DNA of 64,000 nt from Acorus gramineus (taxonomy: Eukaryota > Streptophyta > Magnoliopsida > Acorales > Acoraceae), in contig CM060851.1 of the NCBI GenBank assembly GCA_030737835.1, forward strand, positions 9,667,611 to 9,731,610. Reading direction: 5' to 3'. The notes below the pieces were generated by a model, which saw nothing but the letters and a program-made list of their open reading frames with translations, was not told the DNA's origin and searched no databases. The translations under genes were made by a program, and so were the position numbers. Shown piece after piece: positions 10,382 through 20,872 of this stretch (its first letter is position 1; each line of letters opens with the position of its first letter).

Positions 10382-12954
10382 ATAAGAAAACATCACCATA
10401 TTTTATTCATCAATTATCAAGGATAAAATCCAAAACAAGTTCTCAAATACTGGATATACATCGGGAACAACTAAACTCTAAATATCACCATACTGTCATA
10501 TATTCGGGTCCTCTAGATGCCAAAGAAAAGACCAACAACTTCTATGCAAAGTCTAGCCTTCTTAGAAACATGATCTCACCTACAGCTACATGAGATCCAC
10601 TACTCTAAGCCTTTAATATGAAAGATGGGAAAAAGGAGGGGTGAGCAACCACATGCTCAGTGAATGGACCTATGGCGTCCCGTTAATAATAACTTTGAAA
10701 ATAACAGAGTTATAAAATGTGAGTCATGCAGAACATAATATATCATAATAAGGAAAACATATGTAAGTCGTACTAAACTTATAAAATAACAATGCATCTC
10801 TTTAGAGGAATAACCATAAAATTCACAAGCACTATACTACATGATGCGTATGATGCAACGGACACGCATAGCTGTATGGCACGCAACCAAAGAGGTGCTC
10901 CATCTAGAGCCTGGTCACGCAGACCAGTGTCACGTAGACAATGTCACGCAGACAGGGTCCCACTGGACGGGGTCACGCAGACAGATGATATGCATGCATG
11001 ATCAACTACTCACACTCCAACTGCTCCACCGTGCAATACAATATTATATAATATAATATCCAAAATCATATGAGACATATAAAATAACCACCTCATGTCT
11101 ATCATGATGACATGCTCAAATACACCATACCCCGAATAATAGTTTTATACTTTAAAGTAACCAAGATACATAATGATATACAATATAAGTAGTTTGAAAA
11201 CTACATAAGAGACTAAACCCACTCACCTCTAGTCCACGCAATACAACCCGATGCACGTGCATGAATGCTACACACTCGCATGTGGGTAACCTAGCATAAC
11301 AATTATGAAATAATAAATCAGAAACCATTCAATCATGACCCAAACAACTAACAACCAACTTACAACAACACTCGGCCCAATAAAATCCCAAGAGTCCATA
11401 CCTAATAGACCCACAATCCGCAACTCACCTCAAAGGCCAAACGAAAATCCTAACTCCGAATAAATATTAAAATATTAATTTACTCACAATGATCTGATAA
11501 TCAATATCCATTTATTTCATAAGGCACACATAATCGATCAATCCTCGAATAAATATTTAGATAAATAATCCACTACAACTCCAATGATCCACTAAGGCTC
11601 CACTACAACTCCAATGATTCAAATAACTCAATCCAATCAATTTACATCCAATAATAATAATAATATCGAATTAATATTCATTGATCCCACTAAGCCAAAT
11701 TAATTGATTTAAGATCCAATTTGAGTCACCAAGATCAATAAAATCATCAAAACCCTCAAATAAAATTATACTCATTAAACATCCATTTGGGATCCCTTTA
11801 ATCTCTAAAATTCATCAAACTTGGTCACGAAGCTAAATATTTAAATTCTAAGAAATTGCACATAAATCTTTGAAAAATTATAACTTTCTAGCCGTAACTC
11901 TGAATTGGACGATTCATGATTCTTTGGAAATATCTTTTCAAAATCTATTTCTGTTTGTGAAATACATTTTTCCCATAAACGACTCTATCATAGTTAAAAA
12001 CACGATTTAACGTCCAAGTATATAATCAACCATAAAATAACCCTTTAATCCCAAAACCTATAAATCTAATTTGATCTTAAGAAATCCTTTGAGATCCATT
12101 GAAATCTAATCAAATAATCATCTAATTAAAATCAATCAACCCTAATCCATCAACCTTCTTCCCCAAACAATTGACACAATCATCTCCTAACCAAAATAAA
12201 TTGAAATATTAAACAACAAAATCAATAGAGAATGATTTCTCACCTTGGTTTGGTCTTAGTCACAACACCCACCGTTATCGTCTCTTGTGGTCTTTGATGG
12301 GATAGGGCACCCTTATGAAATTTGGATGCAAACCCTAACCCAAACGTGCTGTTGAAAGGGAGTTTTACCAAAATTATAGAACGACCCCTCAAGTATTCTG
12401 GGTTTACAACTACGTCCCCATACGATTTACAAACAGATCCCTATCCGATTTACTGACTGATCCCTAAAGGCTATTAAAAGGTTTTCTGGATTCACAGCTA
12501 GATCCCTGGGCCCAATAACTTGACACAAAATCATAAAAACCTAATTTCCCGAACTTTGAATTTCACCAAATTTCAACAAAAGTATCTTGAGACTATAAAG
12601 ATCTCCAGAAAAATATAAAATAAATATTGCAACATCAATTTATAATTATTATAATTATAAATCAAATAGGACCCATTTGAGCCCACCACCAAAATTGGAA
12701 AAAAGAATCACTTAATTTCAATTAAAATTTTCATTATATATTCAAAATAATATATAATGTTGAAAAATATAAAAACGTTACAGATCTCTCACTAAACCAA
12801 AACTCTCCTTACATTATTCTCCTCATTTCCCTTCCCTTTCTCAAATCCTTTATTTTCTTCCCCCCCAAAAAAAAGGCAAGAGAAAAAAAACAAAATGAAG
12901 TCATTATAGGCCCTTAAGAAGTTTCTCGACCTCTCCAAGTCTAGCATCTCCTAG

Positions 12955-13110
12955 TCTGACCTAGGCATGTTATTGGGACGACCTGACCTGATCCGAAAGA
13001 CTCGAGACCCAATAAAAACCTGACCCGAAGGACCCAACAATCAAAACGGGTCAGGTCGGGTCCGGGTCCACTAGACCCAAACCGGACCTTGACCCGTTGA
13101 CAAGCCCCCC
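12955..13110. repeat. GACCCG-rich repeat, copy 2
   Basis: After CTAGGCATGTTATTGGGACG there are repeated CCTGACC, ACGGGTCAGG and GACCC words, similar in order and orientation to 8870-9045. Confidence 0.4.
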
Positions 13111-13461
13111 CCTCCTGACTCCGCCCCTAACTAAAAATATATTTATAACCATTGTACGTTTAAGAACCATTATATTGAATCATTTTTGTGGGTAATTATT
13201 AAATATTTATAATTATGTGTATAATTTCTGTATGTATCACATTATATTTTTGTAGGTAAATATTTGTAATCATGTGTGTAATTTCTGTATATATCACTTT
13301 ATATTTTATAACTGTATTTATAAGAGGTAGTTCATGCATTATGAAAAGTCAGGTGCAAAAAAACAAAAGGAACAACATTATAGGGGTAAAAAATAAAAGA
13401 AAAAAAAGAGGGGCATAAAAATAATGGGGCAGTTGGTCCAAGGGCAATTGAGCAATCACCC

Positions 13462-13565
13462 ATTTTTTTTTTATATAACATCAACCTAAACCTTTTTCAA
13501 TTATATATTTTTAAAGTTTAAAAATCAATTACTTCAAGCAACCCACTTTTAAATTTTCAAAAAAC
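13462..13565 (+). repeat. Right part of the split duplication copy
   Basis: Matches the second part of 2575-2795 (ACATCAACCTAAA, TTAAAGTTTAAAAATCA, TTACTTCAAGCAACCCAC). With 7434-7571 it reconstitutes the duplicated segment. Confidence 0.7.
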
Positions 13566-14267
13566 AAACTACAATTCAACACACAAAATGTTAGATTTTA
13601 AAATTACAATTAAATTATTATGTATTATCATATTTATTATCGTAGGCAGAATTGTATTATTTCAGCCCAATTTAATAACTCTGATATTAAAAAACATTGA
13701 GCAAAAAAAAATGTATTTATAAATAATCAAATATTGATAGATCCCATAGCATGGTAGAAGAATAAAAAATTTGCGGCCGAATTAAATTTTTGACTATGAC
13801 AACCCAAAAATGAAAGGAACGTACGCCAAACTGTACCGAATGGAAGAAACCCGACTTCTCTGATAAACCGCCTTAAAGTAACCTCCCGGTGAACACAGAC
13901 CGCTTACGCCTTTTCTCATCCAACCACGTAGAAAAAACCCCGCTCACAAGCAGCATTCAAAATGGAGCCCAAGACGGAAACGGTCGTCCACACCAAAAAC
14001 GCATGAAAACCTTCCTGTCGTCAAAACAAATCTCACTCTTTCTCTCTCTCTCTCTTTCACTCACTCACTCACTCAATTAATCAAACCCACCATAGTCTCT
14101 CACGCCATTGTGAACAACAACCTTCCAAATTAAACAACACACCACTATAATAATATCTCCCCTTAATTATACATTATTTAAAAAAGTGACACAATAAACT
14201 CTTGACTTATGTAACACAAATCTCCACAACAGATGCATAGTAGATGAGCCTCATCACCTACCCCTCT

Positions 14268-14328
14268 CCACGTGTAAAACCCAATCCCTCCCTGTATCCA
14301 CGTGTCCCACTCAAAACCCTCCACGTGT
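14268..14328 (+). promoter_or_regulatory. Three CCACGTGT (ABRE/G-box) elements upstream of the ABCG gene
   Basis: Identical octamers CCACGTGT lie at 14268-14275, 14298-14305 and 14321-14328, all on the plus strand, 250-310 bp before the ABCG start codon. ACGTG-core boxes of this form bind bZIP factors of the ABF/AREB class and act in multiples in abscisic-acid responses. Suberin-type ABCG transporters are known to respond to abscisic acid and stress, so this cluster is a plausible control region. That function is inferred from the motifs. Confidence 0.55.
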
Positions 14329-14475
14329 CATTTTGCTTTCGTGGGGCGCACCCTAGGTTGATGGTTATTAGGAATATGTAGGTTAACCCCACCTTGAATA
14401 AAAACCAAAACAACATTAATTAAAACAATAATTAACAAAGAGAACAAACTTCGCTACAAATACAGGCTGGTCTAC

Positions 14476-14547
14476 ATGAAGAAGCAAACGTCAAGAAGAG
14501 GAGGTGACCACATCTCTCTCACACACTCTCTCTCTACAAAGATTTAA
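14476..14547 (+). CDS. Possible uORF (23 codons) in the ABCG 5' leader
   Basis: An ATG at 14476 opens a 23-codon frame ending in TAA at 14545-14547, 29 bases before the ABCG start. It matters only if transcription starts upstream of 14476. A TATA-like ACAAATA at about 14455 would place the start near 14485, in which case this ATG would be excluded from the main transcript. The peptide begins [10 protein letters not shown] and resembles no known family. Confidence 0.25.
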   Translation: MKKQTSRRGGDHISLTHSLSTKI

Positions 14548-14576
14548 ATCAACTACAACAAGCACAAACAAAACAG

Positions 14577-16718
14577 ATGTCAAAGAAGATCACAGACATG
14601 ACAACCGACCACCCATCACCGCCACCCTCCACCGCCATCCGCCACAGCCACACTCTCGCCGACTACCTCCGCCACGTCGGCTCCACCATCTCCTCCCCGT
14701 CCCCATCACCACCACCACCACCACCAGATCTCGAGATGGCCGCCGCCGCCGCCGACACCGACGCCCTCCCCTTCGTCCTCTCCTTCATTGATCTCACCTA
14801 CTCGGTCAAGAACAACCGCCTCTCCCGCTCCAAGAAGACCTCCCGTCTCACCTCTGACGACGACACCCCATCGTCAGCAGTGGCGAAGGATCCGAAGACG
14901 AAGGTCCTCCTGGACTCGGTCTCCGGGGAGGCGCGCGACGGGGAGATCCTGGCCGTCCTTGGCGCGAGCGGATCGGGGAAGTCGACCCTGATCGACGCCC
15001 TCGCGAACCGCATATCGAGGGAGAGCCTCGGAGGGCGAGTCACGTTAAACGGGGAGCCCCTCGAGAGCCGCATGTTGAAGGTGATCTCCGCGTACGTCAT
15101 GCAGGACGACCTCCTCTTCCCCATGCTCACCGTCGAAGAGACCCTCCTCTTCTCCGCCGAGTTCCGCCTCCCCCGCTCCCTCTCCTCCTCCAAAAAGAAG
15201 GCCCGCGTCCAGACCCTCATCGACCAGCTCGGCCTCCGCTCCGCCGCCAAGACCATCATCGGCGACGAGGGCCACCGCGGCGTCTCCGGAGGCGAACGCC
15301 GTCGCGTCTCCATCGGCATCGACATCGTCCACGACCCTATTATTCTCTTCCTCGACGAACCCACATCCGGCCTCGACTCGACGAGCGCGTTCATGGTGGT
15401 GAAGGTGCTTCAACGGATCGCCAAGTCCGGCAGCATCGTAGTCATGTCGGTCCACCAGCCGAGCTACCGCATCCTCAGCCTCCTCGACCGTCTGATCTTC
15501 CTCTCCCGCGGCCAGACCGTCTACTACGGCTCTCCCGAATCCCTCCCCTCCTTCTTCTCCGCCTTCGGCCGCCCGATGCCAGAGAATGAAAACCGAACGG
15601 AGTACGCCCTCGACGTGATACGCGACCTCGAAGGGTCCCCGGGCGGGACTAAAGCGTTGGTCGACTTCTACAAATCGATACGCGACGTACCCGCGACACA
15701 CGTCACCAACCTCTCCCTCAAAGACGCGATCAGCGCGAGCATCTCGCGCGGGAAGCTCGTGTCGGGGTCCGCGACGTTCGCGAACCCGATCTGGGTGGAG
15801 ATCGGGACGCTGACGAAGCGGTCCGCGACGAACACGCGGCGCATGCCGGAGCTCTTCCTGATGCGCCTCGGGGCGGTGCTCGTCACAGGCTTCATCCTCG
15901 CCACCGTCTTTTGGCGCCTCGACAACTCGCCGAAAGGCGTCCAGGAGCGACTCGGCTTCTTCGCGTTCGCCATGTCCACCACCTTCTACACGTGCGCGGA
16001 CGCGCTCCCGGTCTTCCTCCACGAGCGCTACATCTTCATGCGCGAGACCGCCTACAACGCCTACCGCCGCTCCTCCTACGTCCTCTCCAACGCCATCGTC
16101 GCCGTCCCCTCCCTCGTCTTCCTCTCCGCCGCCTTCGCCTTCACCACCTTCTTCGCAGTGGGCCTCGCCGGGGGCATCAAGGGGTTCATCTATTTCTTCT
16201 TGATCATCCTCGCCTCGTTTTGGGCCGGGAGTTCCTTCGTGACCTTCCTTTCAGGGGTGGTTTCTCACGTCATGCTTGGTTACACTGTTGTGGTTGCCAT
16301 TCTCGCTTACTTCCTCCTCTTCAGTGGGTTCTTCATCAACCGTGACAGGATCCCCCCGTATTGGATATGGTTCCACTACATGTCTCTCGTGAAGTACCCG
16401 TACGAGGCGGTTTTGCAGAACGAGTTCGGGAGCACGACGAAGTGCTTCGTGAGGGGGTCGCAGATATTCGACAACACGCCGTTGGGGAACCTGTCGCCGT
16501 CAACGAAGGAGGGGCTGTTGAAGGGGCTGAGCGCGACTTTGGGGGTGAACATAACGGGGTCGACGTGCGTGACGAGGGGGACGGACATACTGAAACAGCA
16601 GGGGATCACTGACTTGAGCAAGTGGGACTGTCTATGGATCACTGTTGCTTGGGGTTTCTTGTTCAGGATCTTGTTCTACTTTGCGCTCTTGTTGGGTAGC
16701 AAGAACAAGAGGAGGTGA
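14577..16718 (+). CDS. ABCG: ABCG (WBC) half-size ABC transporter
   Basis: A 713-residue intronless protein in the reverse half-transporter order of the ABCG family: nucleotide-binding domain, then membrane domain. The NBD has Walker [10 protein letters not shown] (residues 129-137), signature VSGGERRR (236-243), Walker [13 protein letters not shown] (256-267) and H-loop SVHQPS (291-296). About six membrane helices follow at roughly 427-447, 458-480, 503-528, 532-556, 565-586 and 684-706. The linker [20 protein letters not shown] resembles the Arabidopsis ABCG1/2/6/16/20 group, whose members work as dimers in the plasma membrane and export precursors for suberin and pollen wall. The N-terminus (1-62) is low-complexity with a proline run. 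The gene is GC-rich unlike its surroundings and gives long meaningless antisense frames. All catalytic motifs are intact; the exact orthologue and substrate are not determinable here. Confidence 0.96.
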   Translation: MSKKITDMTTDHPSPPPSTAIRHSHTLADYLRHVGSTISSPSPSPPPPPPDLEMAAAAADTDALPFVLSFIDLTYSVKNNRLSRSKKTSRLTSDDDTPSSAVAKDPKTKVLLDSVSGEARDGEILAVLGASGSGKSTLIDALANRISRESLGGRVTLNGEPLESRMLKVISAYVMQDDLLFPMLTVEETLLFSAEFRLPRSLSSSKKKARVQTLIDQLGLRSAAKTIIGDEGHRGVSGGERRRVSIGIDIVHDPIILFLDEPTSGLDSTSAFMVVKVLQRIAKSGSIVVMSVHQPSYRILSLLDRLIFLSRGQTVYYGSPESLPSFFSAFGRPMPENENRTEYALDVIRDLEGSPGGTKALVDFYKSIRDVPATHVTNLSLKDAISASISRGKLVSGSATFANPIWVEIGTLTKRSATNTRRMPELFLMRLGAVLVTGFILATVFWRLDNSPKGVQERLGFFAFAMSTTFYTCADALPVFLHERYIFMRETAYNAYRRSSYVLSNAIVAVPSLVFLSAAFAFTTFFAVGLAGGIKGFIYFFLIILASFWAGSSFVTFLSGVVSHVMLGYTVVVAILAYFLLFSGFFINRDRIPPYWIWFHYMSLVKYPYEAVLQNEFGSTTKCFVRGSQIFDNTPLGNLSPSTKEGLLKGLSATLGVNITGSTCVTRGTDILKQQGITDLSKWDCLWITVAWGFLFRILFYFALLLGSKNKRR

Positions 16719-17634
16719 TCGGTGTCGACGTGAGAAGGGTTTTATATATATTCGAATAATTAGTGCTTGTTTTTTTTTTTTTGTTTTTTTTTTTGGAGAT
16801 GATATGTGAATTTGTAAGTCTGGTTTTCAAGTGTTTATTGGGTTGTACCGTGCGTGCTTGGAATATATGTTATACATTCATTCGGGTCAACTAGAAATGA
16901 TTCAGAACCTGAACATGCATTTGTTATATTCTGTTTTTAATTTTTTGTTGTTGAATTTCTCTGTGTTCTTTTTATTTTTATTTATTATTTTTTTTAGAGA
17001 GGAAGGCATGTTTTGAAGAACACGAAGAAATCGTGAGTGGGGAAGTTTGAACGATAGAGTCGGATGTGTGGATCTGGCTGTTGATCAGTTGGAAGGTTTG
17101 AATTTTTCGGGGGTGGTTTTGGTTTTAAGTTTTTACCGCTCAACGGCTCTCAACCATGCACGTATACGTCACGCCTTTCATATAATATGACTATATAGGA
17201 GGGCGTTGTTGGTTATTTATTTAAATAATAATATGTTGAAAAATCGTTATTCGTTGGTGATATATTCCAAAGCTATGTATCTTCTTTTACATATGCAGTG
17301 GTTTGGGTGATTTTACGTCTGTGGGAATAAAAATTAATGACAGTTGTCATACAGCTTTTTTTTACACAAATTTTTTTTACAGTTTTACATGCCGCCGACT
17401 TCTGAGGTGGACTTAACAAAATTTTCTTAGAAAAAAATTTCTTTTATAATAAATATAATAAAAATAAGTTTAGTAAAATTTTATATAAGAAAATAAACTC
17501 GGTCAAACATCATTTGTATGTGCAAGTTGATTATTTCACAAGTAACCAACAAAAAAGATGATGATGATTTTAAAAAAAAATTGTAAACACAGTTTTTTTT
17601 TCTAGCCCCATATACATCAATAAAAAATTATCAA
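16719..17634 (+). other. ABCG 3' flank and intergenic DNA
   Basis: Contains the presumed 3' untranslated region (T-rich from about 16768). No second gene is supported. A GC-richer patch at about 17030-17180 shows no coding signal. Confidence 0.5.
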
Positions 17635-17830
17635 AACATATGCTCACATTTTTTAACGAGTTATATATTTTGTTAGAAATTTTTTTCATTTTCTATGAAT
17701 GCATTCATGTAATTCAGTTTAACATATGTTTTATTTTTTTTATATAAAAATATGCGTCTTATTATATAAAATATATTATTTTAAAAAAATTTAAAACACG
17801 TGTAGACTGAAATTAAAGTTAAAAAAATAA
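17635..17830. repeat. 'CATTAGA' MITE family copy
   Basis: Contains AACATATGCTCACATTTTTT, ATGCATTCATGTAATTCAG, ATATGCGTCTTATTATATAA and AACACGTGTAGACTGAA, matching the order of motifs in the other family members. Confidence 0.45.
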
Positions 17831-18261
17831 CTATACATAAGATTATCCTTTAAAAAAATGTAAACACTTTAAGGATGTTTTGGTATGTTGAAAAGTCAAT
17901 GAATCTAAAAAATAAGTGGTTAAAAAATACCTCGAATAAGTTTTTCCAAGTAAATAAAAGTTAAATATTAGATTAAAAAACTAACAAAAAATGACATGTA
18001 TATAAATAGTCACTGCGGAATTATAGGATGATATACACTACCAAATTGCTAACGTAAAAATATTTAACAAATTAAAGTAATTTAAAATGGGATAATTTGT
18101 ACAAATCAAATCTTTATGTTTTCTGTCTTTAAATTTATCACGTTTTCTTTGTTCTAAATATTTTCTTTCTTTGGATTCCTTGTTAGAGCCAACGTGTTCA
18201 TTGAGTTGATTTTCTAGTTATGTCATTCTTTGGTGCTATAAATGCGGAATAGGTTCATTCA

Positions 18262-18385
18262 ACTCGAAATAAAAACAGCATACATTTTTCATCAAAATAT
18301 ATATTTCATTAGACGATATTTATTATTTAAAAAAAAAAAAAAAACACGTGTGATCTACATTTTATATAGTAAAAATGACTAAGAG
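18262..18385. repeat. 'CATTAGA' MITE family copy
   Basis: Contains CATTCAACTCGAAAT, ATATATTTCATTAGACGATA and AACACGTGTGATCTACATTT, closely paralleling 57545-57665 and 24836-24935. Confidence 0.5.
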
Positions 18386-20384
18386 TGCATCTGGTTGCGT
18401 GATTACAAAACTAATTATACAGGAATCTGGGTTTTAAAACTGATTATGTAGAAAGCCCACTCCATCAACTTTTTGGAAATCGTAGTTTTTGGATATTATT
18501 TGTCTGAAATATGTCTACAGAAAGTAAAATTATTTGAATGCACAATTGAAGAAGCAACTTTCTGTAAACGTAAAAGTTGTTGTCCAATCATGCAATCAGA
18601 CACTACCTTGAAGTAACATTTTCAAAATCTCTATTTCAGTCAAAACTGAAACGTAAACTGAAACGTTGAATCAAACAACTAGTGTTTTTCGCTGTTGTGT
18701 CGGGTTAATGGGAGGTAGTTTGGTCCTACTAGATTTGGATGATTATATCCTCTTGGTTTTTATGGCAGGTTGTTGCTTCAACCGAGTTATTTTGACTCAT
18801 TGAAACATTAACGATTAACGTGTCCTTATTAATTCATTTGTATGAATTGGGTTGTGTTGAATGGATGTGTATTTGGATTAAGGGTATTTTGGTAACTATA
18901 AAATTTTCAAACCCGTTTACCATATCTTACAATTTTCATTTTACAGTGATTGCATCTATAACCAAACATAATCTTGATTCTTTCACAAAGAAGAGTTCAA
19001 AATCAAATTTAAAAAATCTTTCCAAAACGCAGCTTTTGGTTAAAAGCTATTTTACAATCACGTTTAATTTGACTCAGGAATGGAAATAACACAGTAAGAC
19101 ACACCCCGTTTCCAATTCTTCTACATTTATTTTTTATTTTTTTGAAAAAAACATACTAAGTCTAAGGAGGTATATCTTATAAAAATATACTCTGATAAAT
19201 TATATGAATTCATTCATAAAATGTTTAAAGAAAAAAGCTAATGAGGTATATATCATATTATTAGTCTCTTACGACGAGTGCAGGTAGTGGTAATGAGACT
19301 GTAAAATTAACTAAACATAAAAACACTATCATACAATGGCAATCAGACCAGTACTACTAATACAATGATAATTAAAACCATTGGTCTAGAATGAATGGAG
19401 TACTAAAACCCACAAAATCAGTTTTGAGAACTGTACACATTAGTTGGCAATTTTATTGTCCGCAAGAATTGAAGGTGGATCATTCAAGGAGAGGTGTCTT
19501 AAACCACTCTATAAGTAGTGGAGGGAAATTATGTGTGTGTGTGTATACCATTGCATGTTTAACATTTAATCCATAAAAGTACTGTAAGTCGTGATAAGTT
19601 AATTCGGTAATCAAATTCCAAAAGAAAAAAATAAATGTTTTTTATAAACAATATTCAAATATTATTTAAAAGTATTTCTAAACGATAAAAATAAGTCGTG
19701 ATCATTCAAGAAGACCCGTTAGAATTTATATCAAATCTCTCCATGAATTTTGAGATTTACAACAAATTAATTTCTGAGGAATTTGTTTTTTTAAACTTCT
19801 TCATACTAATCTGGCACATCAAAATCTGAGATTTGCAATGGACCTTCGTTTTCAAACTTCTCAATAATCAACCATCACCTCAAAATCTGGGGTTTTCAAT
19901 CACTTTTTGAGGCCTATAAATATCTTTCCTCATTCAGTACAAAGAGACATCCAAATTTGTGTTTGGAATGCCTTTAGTTTGTTTATCTTGTTATAGTGAA
20001 TAGTTCTGAGATTTTTATTTATTTAAAAGATATATCTCTACTGTAGATGTTCTTTTGATCGAATAATACTCAATACACTTAAAAAATTCCCCCTTTAATT
20101 CAATTTACATCACCTGACACCATGCAATATGCAATTATGCATAGGCCCGCCTATCATGACAATTTTTTCCTCTCATGCTTCCGGACCACATAACATATAT
20201 AGTTAAGCATGGGCATTCCTAATGCTTGGTAAGGTATGAAAGAACACCCAGATATCTTTCAAGGCATTGAATTCTAGAATTCTTGTTCAAATATTTTATT
20301 AAATTCACTCTAACTTGATCGTCGAAATCCCTTAGACTCAAGGGGCCACATATAAGAGACTTAAACTAAAAGAAATAAAATTTA
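18386..20384. other. AT-rich intergenic DNA with degraded MITE pieces
   Basis: No gene is supported. A further diverged copy of the dispersed family lies at about 19140-19270, where AGGAGGTATATC and GAGGTATATATC flank an ATTCATTCATAAAATG core. The GT run at about 19530-19545 is a short microsatellite. Confidence 0.5.
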
Positions 20385-20394
20385 AAATATAAAT

Positions 20395-20862
20395 GGGAAA
20401 AATCCATATAATCCCTTATAATCTTCCTGATATCCATATAACCCCATGTAATCTCAATAAATCCATATAACCCCCTATAAACACACCATAAATGCAAATA
20501 ACCCCCCGCAGTTAAAAATTCTTTAACAAAGTTGGAATATTTTGAACACATTTCATTATCTAAATCATGATTAACAAATATGTATTCTTTTAACCTTCTA
20601 AAAATAGCCGATACTTCAAAAAAAAAAAAACCTAAAAGAGTGTAAAATTAGAAATATGAAGGTTTTTTTTTAACTGTTGATTGTTTTTTGGGAGTTAAAA
20701 AAATACATATTTGTTAATCATGGTTTAGATAACTAAAAATGCTCAGAATATTTCAACTTTGTTAAAGAATTATTAACCGCGGGGGGTTATTTGCATTTAT
20801 GGTGTGTTTAGGGGGGTTATATGGATATATTGAGATTATAGGGAGTTATATGGATTTTTCCC
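20395..20862. mobile_element. Foldback MITE ('ATCCATATAACCCC' family), copy 2, Mutator-like
   Basis: A 468-bp inverted-repeat element starting GGGAAAAATCCATATAA and ending TTATATGGATTTTTCCC. The arms extend inward, pairing ATGCAAATAACCCCCCGC with its complement GGGGGGTTATTTGCAT near 20780-20800, and further in with few mismatches. It is flanked by a perfect 10-bp direct repeat AAATATAAAT (20385-20394 and 20863-20872). Mutator-like elements normally make 9-bp duplications, so one base may be chance. The short minus-strand frame over it is not a gene. Confidence 0.8.
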
Positions 20863-20872
20863 AAATATAAAT

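Larger units (their letters stand above)
9359..12782 (+). mobile_element. Solo LTR, Ty3/gypsy chromovirus type (TGTAACG...CGTTACA)
   Basis: The element starts TGTAACGCCCCC and ends AACGTTACA, giving 7-bp terminal inverted repeats (TGTAACG/CGTTACA). It is flanked by a perfect 5-bp duplication, GATCT at 9354-9358 and 12783-12787. There is no internal coding sequence, primer site or second LTR, so it is a solo LTR left by recombination between LTRs. Total length is 3424 bp including a later 915-bp insertion plus its 5-bp target duplication, so the native LTR was about 2.5 kb. Long LTRs of this kind are known from chromoviruses; the lineage is inferred. Confidence 0.85.
7804..13461. mobile_element. 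Putative TIR element containing the solo LTRs
   Basis: The left end near 7806 (GGTGAATTGTCC, then TGGACCAACT) and the right end near 13459 (reverse complement GGTGATTGCTCAATTG, then TGGACCAACT) form an imperfect inverted repeat of about 45 bp. Much of the interior is secondary insertion: a foldback element and the solo LTR at 9359-12782. Removing the LTR leaves a core of about 2.2 kb with no coding capacity. The flanking split duplication supports insertion of this whole block. The superfamily is not clear. Confidence 0.4.

Noticed and set aside
10792-11056. Two overlapping plus-strand frames
   Set aside because: They lie inside the solo LTR at 9359-12782, read through repeated CACGCAGAC words and have no family resemblance.
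14798-15394. 198-codon minus-strand frame
   Set aside because: Another antisense shadow of the ABCG nucleotide-binding domain.
15045-16022. Long minus-strand frame (325 codons) over the ABCG gene
   Set aside because: A by-product of GC-rich codon bias on the sense strand; the low-complexity Glu/Arg-rich peptide has no domain and the plus frame is a complete transporter.
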